NCBI GenBank assembly: GCA_905250025.1
Contig: CAJNOJ010000121.1
Span: 175,365 to 239,364 of the forward strand
Origin: Adineta ricciae
Taxonomy: Eukaryota; Rotifera; Eurotatoria; Adinetida; Adinetidae
Direction of reading: 5' to 3'
DNA: 64,000 bases
The notes under the pieces are model-generated. The model had not been told where the DNA came from. It was given only the letters and a program-made list of their open reading frames with translations, and ran no database searches. Position numbers and translations under genes: made by a program. Of this stretch, positions 48,189 through 59,559 are shown in pieces. How positions within the stretch are numbered: the first letter of the stretch is position 1; each line of letters begins with the position of its first letter.

Positions 48189-49106
48189 TTAGTGAAGAAA
48201 GGGGTTGAAACTGCCAAATTTTTGAACACATGCACGACAGATACAACCGCCTTCGCAGTGGTGAAGTGCTATATTGCTGAAATCAGTACCTTTCTGACAG
48301 TTCGCGCAAGTGAACGGACTACTCGTTTGAGAATATTGTCCAAATGAACAAGACAGGATACGATGTTGCTTTTTCAGTGCTTCGCCGCACAATGATACCT
48401 TCTTATTTTGACGCAGTTTATGTTCGTTTTGATATGGTAATTCTGCCGAAGAATGGCTACCGAAAATTCTTGCAGCGTTTTGTTGTATTCGACATTCACC
48501 AACTGAACAAGTACATCGATCACTCATTGGCTTTCCTTTGTTAAACAGTGCAACAAGGAATTGAGTGTGTGCGTGATTGCGCTGTTTTTCTTGTTCAAGT
48601 TGCTGTCGAAGTGTTTGTAATTCATTAATTAACGGTTCGTAAACGTTCTTCAGAGATTGATAAACATCGGCAATAACTGGACGAATCTTTTGGAAAGGAC
48701 ATTCTCGGAGATGATTTGCCAGTGTACTGCGGGCTCCTTTCCATGTACATTTGATGTCAGATGCAGGACAAGGAACTATCTGTTGAGGACATTGTTCTTC
48801 GTGTTGATTGATGTTACCACGTTGTATGTTTGTTCGGTCGCATCGTTTACAGCGCATTTGAAGTCTATGCAGTTGATTAAGTACAATACGAGTGGAAATT
48901 TGCTGAAGTCCTGTTCGGTATAGTCTAATGCGACAAATTGGACATGTCGGCTGACGATCGATCCATTGTTCAATACAAAGTTTGCAAAATGTATGATCGC
49001 ATTTTCCACTTGTTGGGATTTGAAACGGTGACATGCAAAGTGAACATATTAATTCGGGATCAATACACTCTTCATCAATGTATTGATAATGTTCGATGAG
49101 ATTCAT
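48189..49106 (-). CDS. RING/TRAF-type zinc-finger E3 ubiquitin ligase
   Basis: A 305-codon single-exon gene. The N-terminal RING has the C3HC4 ligands C21, C24, C36, H38, C41, C44, C55 and C58. TRAF-type zinc-finger cysteines and histidines follow at about residues 84-140 (CKRC, HEEQCP, CTWKG, HLRECP), then a short coiled coil (about 150-180, LQTLRQQLEQEKQ) and a C-terminal Cys cluster (CANCQ to CICRAC) resembling a second RING-like knuckle. There is no TRAF-C (MATH) domain. Such proteins transfer ubiquitin in signalling pathways; the substrate is unknown. It lies between two LDLa/7TM receptor genes on the same strand. A (GA)9 tract lies 75 bp upstream of the start. Confidence 0.8.
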   Translation of the reverse strand: MNLIEHYQYIDEECIDPELICSLCMSPFQIPTSGKCDHTFCKLCIEQWIDRQPTCPICRIRLYRTGLQQISTRIVLNQLHRLQMRCKRCDRTNIQRGNINQHEEQCPQQIVPCPASDIKCTWKGARSTLANHLRECPFQKIRPVIADVYQSLKNVYEPLINELQTLRQQLEQEKQRNHAHTQFLVALFNKGKPMSDRCTCSVGECRIQQNAARIFGSHSSAELPYQNEHKLRQNKKVSLCGEALKKQHRILSCSFGQYSQTSSPFTCANCQKGTDFSNIALHHCEGGCICRACVQKFGSFNPFLH

Positions 49107-49180
49107 TAGTGTGTTTTAATTTGTTATTAGTGTACGTACAGAAAATGAAGGAGATTGTCACTGGTTCGTTATCAGGTTAT

Positions 49181-49199
49181 GAGAGAGAGAGAGAGAGAG
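49181..49199. repeat. (GA)n microsatellite upstream of RING gene
   Basis: Nine GA units and one extra G, 75 bp before the start codon; could be a GAGA-type promoter element or a simple repeat. Confidence 0.6.
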
Positions 49200-50435
49200 T
49201 TTCGTTTGATACCGATGATAAATATTCTAAGGCAACATCACGTAAACGAGAGTAAATAGGTAGTCTGATGTGAGGACATAAACGTCGAAGCATATTTATA
49301 GTAGTACTTTTTTTCGAGTTTATTTTCGTTAATTACAGTGCAAAAAAAACTCTCAAACGTGAACGACCTTCAAAGCATGTACTTTAAGTAGTATTTAAAG
49401 TAATACATGGGGTACGATGAAGAACGGACGAAATATTGATAAGCTACGAAGCGAATCGTATTTCATTGGCATTTTACCTGTACTTGATCGACCGTCACCT
49501 GTACTCTACTCTTACCTCTTCCATAAGTAAAACATCAAAGATCTGTCACCGGAGTTCGACGAGGTACAGGTAAAGTACTTTATTCACAAAGTCCCGCTTT
49601 CAGAAGAAATGAAACTATATTTATCATAGCAATCACCGTCCGAAAGATAGTTATCTAAGTATGCGTAGTCTTTATAAAATAGAATATATTTCTTCACCAA
49701 AAATAGTTAAAGAAGGTACTCCGTTGTAAAAATAACAGACATCATTAAACTAAATTTTCTGCGCTTTTATTCAAGGTAACATAAGTCATTTTTCAATTGT
49801 ATCTTTTCTGTAGAATATTTTCAGACTTCTTTTATCTAACGTAAGCGCTAATTTTCTTTATTCTAATATTTCAATTTTGATTCTTCGTTTTTATTGATCT
49901 TCATTAATATACTTCTAACTGTCAAAGAGTTTTGCACCAATGTTCTCAGCAGCCATTTATATTGAAGTATATTCTGAAGTAAAAATACAAAATCTTGTAC
50001 GACAGTAAAAAGTATTTCGAAAACTATATATTCGAATACGTACACACTAGGAAAAAATGAAAGCTGCCTTTTCGTCTTCTTTGCTGAAAAAAAAACACTC
50101 AAAATTAGCGTGGATGGGGGTATATGTCATAATACTTTCATCAAAAGTGTGGTTTTCTTAACTCGGGAAAAAACCCTTCTTATCGCGCATTTTAACGAGA
50201 GACACGAACAATCAAAACAATGAAAAAAGTTAATAGGTGAACTTTTCTTATTAATAATCGAGAAAGAAACATTCTATTCTTTGTGCAATCGAAAGTTAAG
50301 AATAGGTACTGTGACTATTACAGACAAAGACATGAATATATTGAAAGCATTCACATTCGAAAATACGAATGAAAAGAAAAGTAAACTTTTACTAATCTTT
50401 TCCAGTTTTGAATTCATCACGTGTCGTGTAAATAC

Positions 50436-51390
50436 AAGTAACGCTCACCGAGGCCAACTCGCTTAACCCTCGACTGATTCCTATTTCATACTACTCCTTT
50501 CAAACGATGTATCAATATCAACTCATTTATCTCGCAGTCGGTAATTCGCGTCCCTTCGGTCCGCCACTTCCGACTGCTCGATATTGTCCATAGCATTACA
50601 GCTTTCTAAAATGGCATGCGCCTTCCTCTGCGACACTTCACAAACAATTTAACTTGCTTAACACTATATCACCCGTTTTTAGCAGATTACTTATGGTCTT
50701 GAATCTAAAATGATCGCGAAATACACAAGGAGTACAGTTCTCTTTGGGATTTGCAGTAACAAACAGCGTAACTAAACTGTGACTTTTATAGCCAAGATTC
50801 ATAATTTTCGATGCTTGTGCGTACTTCGTACATGAGTATGGATAGCTGTATTATCAGGAATTTCACGTTTCCCATAAAAAAAATTCCCAGACGACACTTT
50901 CATATAAATATTTGAAAATCCATTTACCTGAGTGAAGAGGGATGCACAGACAAAATGATTAGCAAAATTAGATCCAGATTTATAATCCACCATCACCGAG
51001 CTTTTTTGTTCGACGGACTATTACAGGAAATCACGTATATACCTTTGCCTAACGCTTGTAGCAATCAATGAAGCGCAAACATATAAAGAATCATACAGAC
51101 GACCAAGTTACTTTATCTGATCTTTTCTGCGTCAAATACAGAACCGTCTTAAACGACCTATGCCATATCTTCATCGAATGTTTCGTGCGCCTTTGAGCTC
51201 ATCTTCTACGGCGCTCTTTTGACCTCGTCACGCATCCTCTACCAACATCTATCCTTTACACCCTACCCAAACGATGTTCTTTAAGTTTTGAGCATTTTCA
51301 AAAAAGATGTCTTTTTGACCTTTAACCTTTGACCCTAACACAAACAAACAGACAAACTTTTTTTCATATGACCCTCCTTTCAGTCGAGAG
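50436..51390. mobile_element. Candidate non-autonomous element (copy 1)
   Basis: The left end (CGCTCACCGAGGCC...CTTAACCCTCGACTG) and right end (TTTGACCCTAACACAAAC...CAGTCGAGAG) are shared with 57198-58780, while the interiors differ. CCCTCGACTG and CAGTCGAG are inverted, and a TTAA precedes the left one. No transposase frame was found. Confidence 0.3.
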
Positions 51391-52024
51391 AACGTCTTCT
51401 TCGAGTTTTAAACAGTTCATTTTTCCTGAAGACTTATGAAATACTTTATAGTCAATCATTTACGTTCTCTCAAGAACGATATATTATTGAACTCTTTTCT
51501 AACGGCAATTGATTGGTGTCTTTTTCTGTACAGATTTTGATGTTATACGTTTTCACGGCGAATGGAATCCTCGTATCATCTTGAGGGTGTGGGTGATCTA
51601 CACATTCGTCTGTTCGAAGTGAAGTAACAATCGGATGAACATAGTTTATCTACAAAATAGAAGAAAGAGACAGGGAGAACGAAGGAATCTGACAGCGTAT
51701 TTGTCTGCGTGTCCCATTTGCATTGACTTCCCGTATTAGTTATGGTCATCAAACTTTTCATGCTGGCTGTTTAGATCCAAGAAAACATGGTGAGAGTGCT
51801 AACTGCGTAGGGAAGAAATAGGCATCTGCGAATAGAGTGTTAGAAGACTAATAAGGCGTAAATGAAATTTCACCCAGACCCAGACCGCGCTCAGATCATC
51901 CACGCCTATCACTCTCACCTTTCCCGCAAAAGACTTCAAAGTCCATCACGCCTTTACAAGAAATAAAATATTTATTGATATATTCTTAAAATGATACATG
52001 CACAAGTAATTTGCTGAAACGCAG

Positions 52025-55000
52025 TTACAAAGCTCGTCTAATATGTTTTTGAAGTTTTTTTCGATATTGTGTTATGCATTTTTGATATTCTCCTCTATAG
52101 AATTCCGATGGAATAACAAAAATCATAAAAGTAATCGTTGGCGGTATAAATGAAATAAAATATCCACAAAGAAATATCCATGAGCCTCTGCTTGAGTTCA
52201 TACATTTAGATACGTACGAAAGAATTAAACGTGGTAACGCAAGAAGAAATAATACGACAGGTGCAGTTAATAGATGTTTATGATTAAGAATTTGTTGATA
52301 TAAAGTAGATTTATAAGATCCACTCTTTTTAAGATTCGATTGTTGATGATATTTTTTTGTTATTAAAATGATTGATGAAATTAAATTAATGAGAAATGGG
52401 ACAAAAAATAGTAATGAGTTTACAAATCGATTGTATATTTGTAAATTTGAAGAATAATTCACAATACACCAAATTCGTTTCTTATTCTCATTATCATTTT
52501 CTTCTTCAAATAAACGTCGATGAATCGGATCATGAATTGATGTTAATAGAACAAAAACGAAAAGAATCATCATAATTCGTTTTGCTAATTGTCTACTTTT
52601 CTTTTTCACAAATTGAACACCTTGAATGATTGTAATGGCTCTTTCCATTGAAACACACGCATTTAACCATTGATCCGTATTTAAACATACTCGAAGAAGA
52701 AAATCTAATGAATAACATTGAATTTGCATAAATAATCGATTTGATGGTGCGGAAATTTGTGTTGAAAGATAAATAAAATATTTCAATCCAAAGAAAATCG
52801 TTGCTAATATTGTCGTTATCGATGAACCCAGTAAATAAATTCCACAACCGACTTCAAGTACACTTTCGTTTTTAAATGTTATCAAAGTAAGAATACCATT
52901 GATCAATCCAACAACCAGAAATAGAATTGTTAATGAAAAACTTATCTTGATGATGGAGGTTTGATGGAAAATATTCACATCAGGAATGATATGATAAGCT
53001 AAAATTGCATCAAGTGATAAACCGAATTCACTTGTACTGAATTGACATCGATTTCCATAGTAACATGAGCGACAAACACAGATCGATCGTTTGGGACAAT
53101 CGGGTGAATCTTGAAAACATTGTCCATCGTTTATACAATCATTTTGACCGTAACAGTCAAATTTCATTTGATAATCGAATTGAAAACAATTCGCTAAGCG
53201 TTTCTGTTGATGATCGTAACACAAACAAAAATGAAGATCATCGTGAAAACATTGTAAATGAGGAGAATATTGTCGACAAATCGAATGATAGGATTTGATT
53301 CGACGAAGGACATGAAGCTGAGCAAATGTTTCATTCACCAATTCATTAATTGACGGACAACGATGAGATGAATCGATTCTTTTTACGATTGTTCTTGAAT
53401 AATTAAAAATCGGCTGAACAGCAGTTAAATAATAATTTTTCTCCAACGTTTCAATAAAAACGAGATGAAATGGTTGTGACCAATAGATATCGATCGAATT
53501 AGTTGTTTGCGATATCGTTTGTAAAGCTGTAGATCTCGATGGGGAAATTTCAGGAGCTTTGTTAGGTTTCATAGATGAAAGAATTTTGAGGAAATGAATA
53601 AAAATTGAATGAGATAAATAAATGTCTTTCTCGAAGATGAAATTCAGTTGAGTATCGATGACTTCACAACGATCTCCACTAAAACCTCTTGGACAAATAC
53701 AAAAATATTTCTGCTTTATTGATGGTAACATAAAATCATCGTATGGAATACACAAACCATTGTTATCACACGGTGAAATATCACAAATTCGATTTCGAAG
53801 ATAACATTGAGGCCCAAAATGATTTTCTCGACAAATACATATCGATCGATTATGACTGGATAAACCAACACAGATGGAATTCAATACCGAACAAGTACAA
53901 TGAAATGGAATGTGACAATATTGACCGGACCATCCCACTTCACATTGACAAAATGTTTCTTCGATATTCGAATAGATCGAACATTTTCCATGAAGACATT
54001 TCTTCTTTGAACAACGTTCATGTTGTTGATCATCGTGGCTATCTGAGGGAATTTTAACACGAAATGCTAAACGATGAACGGGTAAAAATGAGAATTTGAT
54101 TGGATAAAGAAAACTTGTTCGATATGTAAGAGAAAGTTTTTCGTAGATATCAACATGAATTGAATAAGTTCGATTTGGACGTTTCGGTCGAGTTGAATAA
54201 AGTAAATAAAGATTAAATTTCAATTGACAATCTCGAATGGATAAGTAAGTGAATTGTTCGAATGAATGAACAATTCGTTCATTTGTATCATCAATGAGCA
54301 TAACTAACGCTGCAAATTGAATTTGTCGCAATTGTGTCGGAACAACAAATCGCATGGCTAAACTGACACGTTGATTTTGATATTGACATCGTTCTCCATA
54401 GTAACTCGGGGGACAAAGACACGCACTTGCATAAGAATTGGATGATTTGTTTAGCCAAACGCGTACATCAAGCCCACGGTAACAACGAGGTTTATCTAAT
54501 AAACGAATTTGTGTGCCACTAACCGCATTGGTTACTTCGTTTTCAGTTGATTGCTGAAATCCTTCGATTGTAAATTGTTTAAAACGGGCTTTTTCACGAA
54601 ATTTTGTGGCGAGACATAAGTATTTCTCGATATGCGAAATGAATCCTGAGTCGAAATTGGCACAAATGCTCTTTTGCGGCGAAACTGTTCGATTTCTGAA
54701 ACAAAATTGTTCATCATCACCATCAAAACAATCCTTCCGTTCATCGCATAATTTGGAATTGGGCAAACATATTGGCGTTTGATTATTCATACAAAAGAAA
54801 TCATCTCCTTTATATGTAGCGTAGGCGGATGAACAAATGCTTGTTTCGTCTGTCCCACCAAGACAATCGACTTTACCATCGTTTATTTTATAAATTGGTA
54901 AACAAGAAAACTGTGATGTGTGTCGAGTTACGCAGATTCGTTCATTCGATGAACAATTAAATAATGATGAGAGATCACAACCGATTTCATCTTCTCCATG

Positions 55001-56779
55001 TAAACAATTCGTTATTCCATCACATCGAGTATAGATATTATCACATTCCCATTGTTCACATTCAGTTTCATCGGTTTCATTCTTTCCATCGACCGTTATC
55101 CAATGTATTTCCTGAAAACGATCACAGGTTGTCTGAAAAAATAGATTTCTTCTCGTAAAGTTGAAAAATGTGGATTCATCTTCACAAAACCCGTATTCAT
55201 TAATTCCACAATCACATTGTCCGTTGTGAATTACTACTCGAGAGATATATTTGTCTGTGAAATAACATTTGTAATAATTGTGTTGAATTTGTGCGAATAA
55301 CTGAGAATTTCTATCTTCAAGTATCGTTTCGTCATCTTTAGAAGGACAATCAGGTGTATTATCTGCTAAACGATCGATTGAAATACATTTCGATGAGTTT
55401 TGACATTGATAGATATTTGATTCATTACATCGATTGAAAGGGAAATTAATGATTGGTTCAGTTTGAGTCAATTGATAATACAAATCAGTCATGGGAAGGA
55501 GATAACGAAACAAAAGGCCAGGATTAAAATTCGAAAATTGATCTTCGAAACGAGTTATTCGAAAACATGTCGTATTGTTGATGGATCCATCGACAACTAA
55601 AGCCAATGATCCATAATGAAAAGATTTGTTTGAACATAAATGTGGTAAGAGATAGTTTTTGTTATTTGGCGTATCGTTCTTTTTATATCCAATATAAATA
55701 TATCCAAAAAATGTTGGAATATTTGGAAAGAAAAACATATCCGGACAGGTCTTGATTATTTGAGGCATACATTTACCGTAGATATCGTTCAATCCATTAG
55801 GATTTTGTGAAATGGGAGAACCAAAATAACATCGGAAAGCTGACCAACATTCATTTGACACTGAAACATCTTTCACTGAAAACATCGATTCTGCGATTAG
55901 ATATTGACGAAAGAAGAAACAAGATCTCGACAAAAATGCCATATCACATCTGATATCATCGAATCCAAATGCTGGTTCATAGTGAAACTCGGAGGGAAAT
56001 TCTTTGTTATCTGTTGTTTTTTCATCAGATCTATCGACACAATCGTGAATTTTTGCATCATCTTGAACAAATTCATTGGGAATACATTGTCCAATATCAC
56101 ATACATATTCATTTGATTCACATTCGTGGAATTCAAGTTGCCAACAATGTTCTTCGTCGAAGTTTCCATCAAGACAATCAGCTTTCCCATCACAAATCTC
56201 AGTCCAATCTAAACATGCTGGTGAATAACCACGATGACATTGGATATGTGTATAACAAGTGATATTCTCCATAGGATCATTATAATTTTCGTAATAATCA
56301 TGAATAAGTTCATATAACGATGAATAATTCTCATGATACGAATACAATTCATATTGACACATCGGTCCAAATCTTGGCAAAGTACAATTATGAAATATCC
56401 ATTTCGATAAAGAGAAATTCTTTGTTTCTAAATAGATTTGATATTGTTCAATAGTGTCAATGGGTGTTGACCATAAATAAAGATCGTCACTGGTGATATT
56501 CAGTTTGACAAGATCAGAAAAAGAAAATGTTTGTAATGAAGAATCAGTCTCAATGTAAAATTTCCAAGATGGTTCATTCATACAGTAAGAGGAGATTTGT
56601 TGAGTAACTTTGGCGTATTTCATATTTGAAGCAAGATGAAAACAATTATATCGTACACCTATACCATCATTATATTGATCACCACTTACCTCATTCATTG
56701 TGAAATGAAGATTGAGTTGCGGTGAAGCTGTAATTAAATGTGTCAAAATGAAAGAGAAGAAATATTTTATATGAAACAT
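52025..56779 (-). CDS. Intronless LDLa/EGF/7TM receptor, full length
   Basis: A 1,584-codon uninterrupted gene from ATG 56779. Signal peptide (FFSFILTHLITAS), then an N-terminal Cys domain. At least six LDLa modules follow (e.g. CLDWTEICDGKADCLDG, CDGITNCLHGEDEIGC, CDERKDCFDGDDEQFC), then a CPPSYYGERC segment and EGF-like repeats (CQCEVGWSGQYC, CICPRGFSGDRC, CVCRSCYYGNRC). A rhodopsin-like 7TM domain occupies about residues 1275-1570, with a basic C-tail. The DRY position reads SMER and the second loop has HDPIHRRL, as in the paralogue at 39845-47483. LDLa and EGF modules bind calcium and protein or lipid ligands. The combination with 7TM recalls LDLa-bearing GPCRs such as the mollusc GRL101 type, but without leucine-rich repeats. 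TTTATT at 51971 is a plausible poly(A) signal. Confidence 0.85.
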   Translation of the reverse strand: MFHIKYFFSFILTHLITASPQLNLHFTMNEVSGDQYNDGIGVRYNCFHLASNMKYAKVTQQISSYCMNEPSWKFYIETDSSLQTFSFSDLVKLNITSDDLYLWSTPIDTIEQYQIYLETKNFSLSKWIFHNCTLPRFGPMCQYELYSYHENYSSLYELIHDYYENYNDPMENITCYTHIQCHRGYSPACLDWTEICDGKADCLDGNFDEEHCWQLEFHECESNEYVCDIGQCIPNEFVQDDAKIHDCVDRSDEKTTDNKEFPSEFHYEPAFGFDDIRCDMAFLSRSCFFFRQYLIAESMFSVKDVSVSNECWSAFRCYFGSPISQNPNGLNDIYGKCMPQIIKTCPDMFFFPNIPTFFGYIYIGYKKNDTPNNKNYLLPHLCSNKSFHYGSLALVVDGSINNTTCFRITRFEDQFSNFNPGLLFRYLLPMTDLYYQLTQTEPIINFPFNRCNESNIYQCQNSSKCISIDRLADNTPDCPSKDDETILEDRNSQLFAQIQHNYYKCYFTDKYISRVVIHNGQCDCGINEYGFCEDESTFFNFTRRNLFFQTTCDRFQEIHWITVDGKNETDETECEQWECDNIYTRCDGITNCLHGEDEIGCDLSSLFNCSSNERICVTRHTSQFSCLPIYKINDGKVDCLGGTDETSICSSAYATYKGDDFFCMNNQTPICLPNSKLCDERKDCFDGDDEQFCFRNRTVSPQKSICANFDSGFISHIEKYLCLATKFREKARFKQFTIEGFQQSTENEVTNAVSGTQIRLLDKPRCYRGLDVRVWLNKSSNSYASACLCPPSYYGERCQYQNQRVSLAMRFVVPTQLRQIQFAALVMLIDDTNERIVHSFEQFTYLSIRDCQLKFNLYLLYSTRPKRPNRTYSIHVDIYEKLSLTYRTSFLYPIKFSFLPVHRLAFRVKIPSDSHDDQQHERCSKKKCLHGKCSIYSNIEETFCQCEVGWSGQYCHIPFHCTCSVLNSICVGLSSHNRSICICRENHFGPQCYLRNRICDISPCDNNGLCIPYDDFMLPSIKQKYFCICPRGFSGDRCEVIDTQLNFIFEKDIYLSHSIFIHFLKILSSMKPNKAPEISPSRSTALQTISQTTNSIDIYWSQPFHLVFIETLEKNYYLTAVQPIFNYSRTIVKRIDSSHRCPSINELVNETFAQLHVLRRIKSYHSICRQYSPHLQCFHDDLHFCLCYDHQQKRLANCFQFDYQMKFDCYGQNDCINDGQCFQDSPDCPKRSICVCRSCYYGNRCQFSTSEFGLSLDAILAYHIIPDVNIFHQTSIIKISFSLTILFLVVGLINGILTLITFKNESVLEVGCGIYLLGSSITTILATIFFGLKYFIYLSTQISAPSNRLFMQIQCYSLDFLLRVCLNTDQWLNACVSMERAITIIQGVQFVKKKSRQLAKRIMMILFVFVLLTSIHDPIHRRLFEEENDNENKKRIWCIVNYSSNLQIYNRFVNSLLFFVPFLINLISSIILITKKYHQQSNLKKSGSYKSTLYQQILNHKHLLTAPVVLFLLALPRLILSYVSKCMNSSRGSWIFLCGYFISFIPPTITFMIFVIPSEFYRGEYQKCITQYRKKLQKHIRRAL

Positions 56780-57909
56780 TTTGCTTTCATATGCAGTAGA
56801 ATTTCAGAAAATAAATGAATCAAATGTTAGATATTGATTTAATCTAGCAGCTTTCTGTTATGAATAATATGGTTTGTTCCGTTTTGACAAAAGTCTGCGC
56901 TTGTAAGCAGATATACCATTTTATTCGATGTTGAATGACGTGCTTCTGCAAAAGATGTAGAAGGAAGAAAAAAATCTGGAAATCAAAATCAAATCTGTTC
57001 CATCTGTCTAAAAATTTTTGAGTAAAAATTTATTAATGTCAGCTTTTCTTTTCTTGTGACGAATCTAGAAATAGAGTTTCTGCTGGAATGGGGATGATTA
57101 CAGGAGTCTAATATTCATAGTCAAATCAACACCATCATATTGGATAAAATATGTGTTATTTTTTCAAAATTATATTCACGATTTAATTCTTAAATAACAA
57201 GTAGCGCTCGCCGTGCCGACTCACTTAACTCTCGGCTATGGACGACAGATGTTTTTTTTCGTATCCCAATTATAAGACCAATTGATCTAACAGTTTCATA
57301 CACGAAGAAACAATTCAAATGTTTTGCACAGATATATCTAGTAATATTCGAAAACAAAATACTGAATTTTTCCTACTGCTTTTGGCGAGGCATATAAAAA
57401 TCTCAATTTTATACCACCAATGCAATATGCCATAAGAAGAAAGAACCGATGACGCAATACAATAATTACTAGGGCCACTTCAATCGAACAACATCACAAC
57501 CATACACGACATATCAAACGCGCCACCAAGCATACACACGAGTCAAAAATATAGAACGTCAATCATCAATCTTTATTTGATCTAAGTCAATGTCACTTTC
57601 CAGGCATCTTCACCCTCATCTACATACTTCAGCCCATCAACTTCACTACCACGAGACCACTTGCTATTCCATTCAGAAATAGGGCAACTCCGCGAACAAG
57701 CAACGCTAACTCCAATTTATGAATAAAACTGGAACAAACACTCAACTACAAAAGAAAATTTTTAACATTAATCCAAATTTACTACGAACACCAACAATAA
57801 TCATCACTTACTCGCAGAAATTTTATTTCTGTCTTTGTCAAATTCCCATATATTTAATAAGTTCAATTCAATGGATTAGGATTACATTTGACACATGTGA
57901 TTCTGGAAA
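56780..57909. other. Gene-free upstream region of intronless receptor
   Basis: AT-rich, with no conserved frame recognised. The left end of the candidate repeat starts at about 57198. Confidence 0.4.
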
Positions 57910-58132
57910 ATGTATCTGTTGATATCTCTATTTTTCGCTTTCACTGCATTTAGCCATGGTAATACATACGATTATTTATCGTTCTTTTATCACTCCTAAG
58001 ATCATTTGCAGTTTCACAAAAGTTGGAACGCAATAGCGATTTCAACTGCCTTCTCACACCACTCCTAGCCATCCCAACCCCACATCAGCTTCATATTTCA
58101 TTATAAACAAATCGACAACAACTGAACACCTA
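57910..58132 (+). pseudogene. Orphan signal-peptide exon of a truncated secreted-protein gene
   Basis: ATG 57910 starts a 49 bp exon encoding a clean hydrophobic leader (MYLLISLFFAFTAFSH), ending at a GTAATA donor. A TTTGCAG acceptor at 58011 gives a second exon in the matching phase, but it stops after about 40 codons (TAA near 58105). This looks like the 5' remnant of a gene whose body has been lost. Confidence 0.35.
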
Positions 58133-58194
58133 ACATACATAGAATCCTCAACTCAGGGAACAGAGCCGCCGATCACCGATTTCAATCACCCAAG

Positions 58195-58262
58195 TCCACA
58201 CACCCACCCCAAAAAAGAACCAATCGACGACTCTCACCCTCACTCATCCATCCACCCATAGT
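58195..58262 (-). repeat. C-rich telomere-like tracts
   Basis: Degenerate CCCACA/CCCTCA runs on the plus strand (58195-58210 and 58231-58262), i.e. the reverse orientation of the GT-rich tract at 26452. Confidence 0.35.
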
Positions 58263-58291
58263 TTCACCCAAGGCCCCACCCATGGCTTCAC

Positions 58292-58600
58292 CCCAGGTCG
58301 ATCATTCCGGTGGCTGGATCCGTTGAAATCTGAGTCGGCTCCGGTACAGCTTTTCTCGATTCCGGCACAGTTTTCGCCGATTCCAGCAAGTTCCGGCAGG
58401 TTCTTTGCCGTCGGATTCCGGCCGGAATTGCAAAGGAAATATCCGATCAGTTCCTGATCGTTTCCAGCTCGAAGTTTGCAGGAAACGGTCGGGAAATGAC
58501 TGGAACCTACGTTTGAACTTCCGGCCGAAATCCGGCGGCAAGGAAATGGTCGGAAAACGAACCTAACCTGCCGGAACCGACCGTGCCATAATAACCTGGG
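58292..58600. mobile_element. Foldback MITE with CCCAGGT ends (copy 2, 309 bp)
   Basis: Starts CCCAGGT and ends ACCTGGG, aligning over its length with 26618-26874 but with about 50 extra bases near the left side. The inner inverted repeat around TCCGGCC is retained imperfectly. Confidence 0.65.
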
Positions 58601-58780
58601 ACTCTAGATCCTCTCCCCTTTCACTCTTCATCCGCACTCGTTCTGCCGTAAGTACACTAGAAGTTTACAATGGGTTGAATGATTTTAGAAAAAAAGCTTT
58701 TTTGACCTTTGACCCTGACACAAACAAACAAACAGACAGACAAACAATTTTTTTCATATGACCCTCCTTACAGTCGAGGG

Positions 58781-59559
58781 AAAAAATCAATTCTTTTCCT
58801 TTTTACTCAGCAACGCATAAAATCAAAATCACGTATGGAAAGAAAATGCTCCAAGTTTTTGTATTAATCTGGTTAGGTGAAACTATCGATGGCTGCATTG
58901 ACATTCTGACCGAACTTTCCTATGGAAAGATTCTTTTAATTACATTTGATAAATCATGTCAAACAATCGTTCTGATAATTCACGAGTTCGGACAACTTTA
59001 TTCTGTTTTGATTTTTTCGACATAGCGAAGTAAGATAATCAAAATAATGGCAATCTCGATGACCAAATTGATCCATCATTTATGTTCACACAGATTATAA
59101 GAGAAATTTGGCTGACTATAAAATTCATCGATCGAGATATCAGAGAATTCCTTACCTATTGTCGTAGTTTATTCGTCTCAAAGATTAAGCAAACGATAGA
59201 TACCGATAAAATTATACGATGATAGATCACCCATTAGAGGGTATACTTGTAAATCTGAATTATATTTTACATTAAATTGTGCTCTTCGGCTGATGGAAAT
59301 TAGTGTGATTATCAATATGGGTTATTTTCTTCACAATCGTCATTGTCAAATCGAACGATTATATAATGAATAATTTTGTTGTCAACAGCTCCCTTTGCAA
59401 ATCTTAATCAAGAGCTAGAATAATGGTATCGATCATGTGTGTTGTTGATTCGTATGGGTTAACTTGATAGAGATCGGAGAGTGGATAAGGTTTCAACAAG
59501 TTGTATGACTCGAAACAATGAAAAACTTCATCTTTATTGTTAACTCGAAGGAATGAAAA
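58781..59559. other. Gene-free stretch
   Basis: AT-rich sequence; nothing beyond short random frames. It may include decayed upstream parts of the TPR relic. Confidence 0.35.

Larger units (their letters stand above)
49107..52024. other. 2.9 kb gene-free region with inverted repeats and a possible element
   Basis: Holds a (GA)9 tract (49181-49199), nested inverted repeats (49373-49585), one end-pair of a shared repeat (50436-50476 and 51311-51390) and a short telomere-like tract (51581-51595). No convincing gene; the short open frames have no recognisable features. Confidence 0.5.
57198..58780. mobile_element. Candidate non-autonomous element (copy 2)
   Basis: Ends shared with 50436-51390; left boundary at 57198-57240, right boundary at 58697-58780 ending CAGTCGAGGG. 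The interior contains the orphan signal-peptide exon and the foldback MITE, so it would be a composite if real. Confidence 0.25.
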
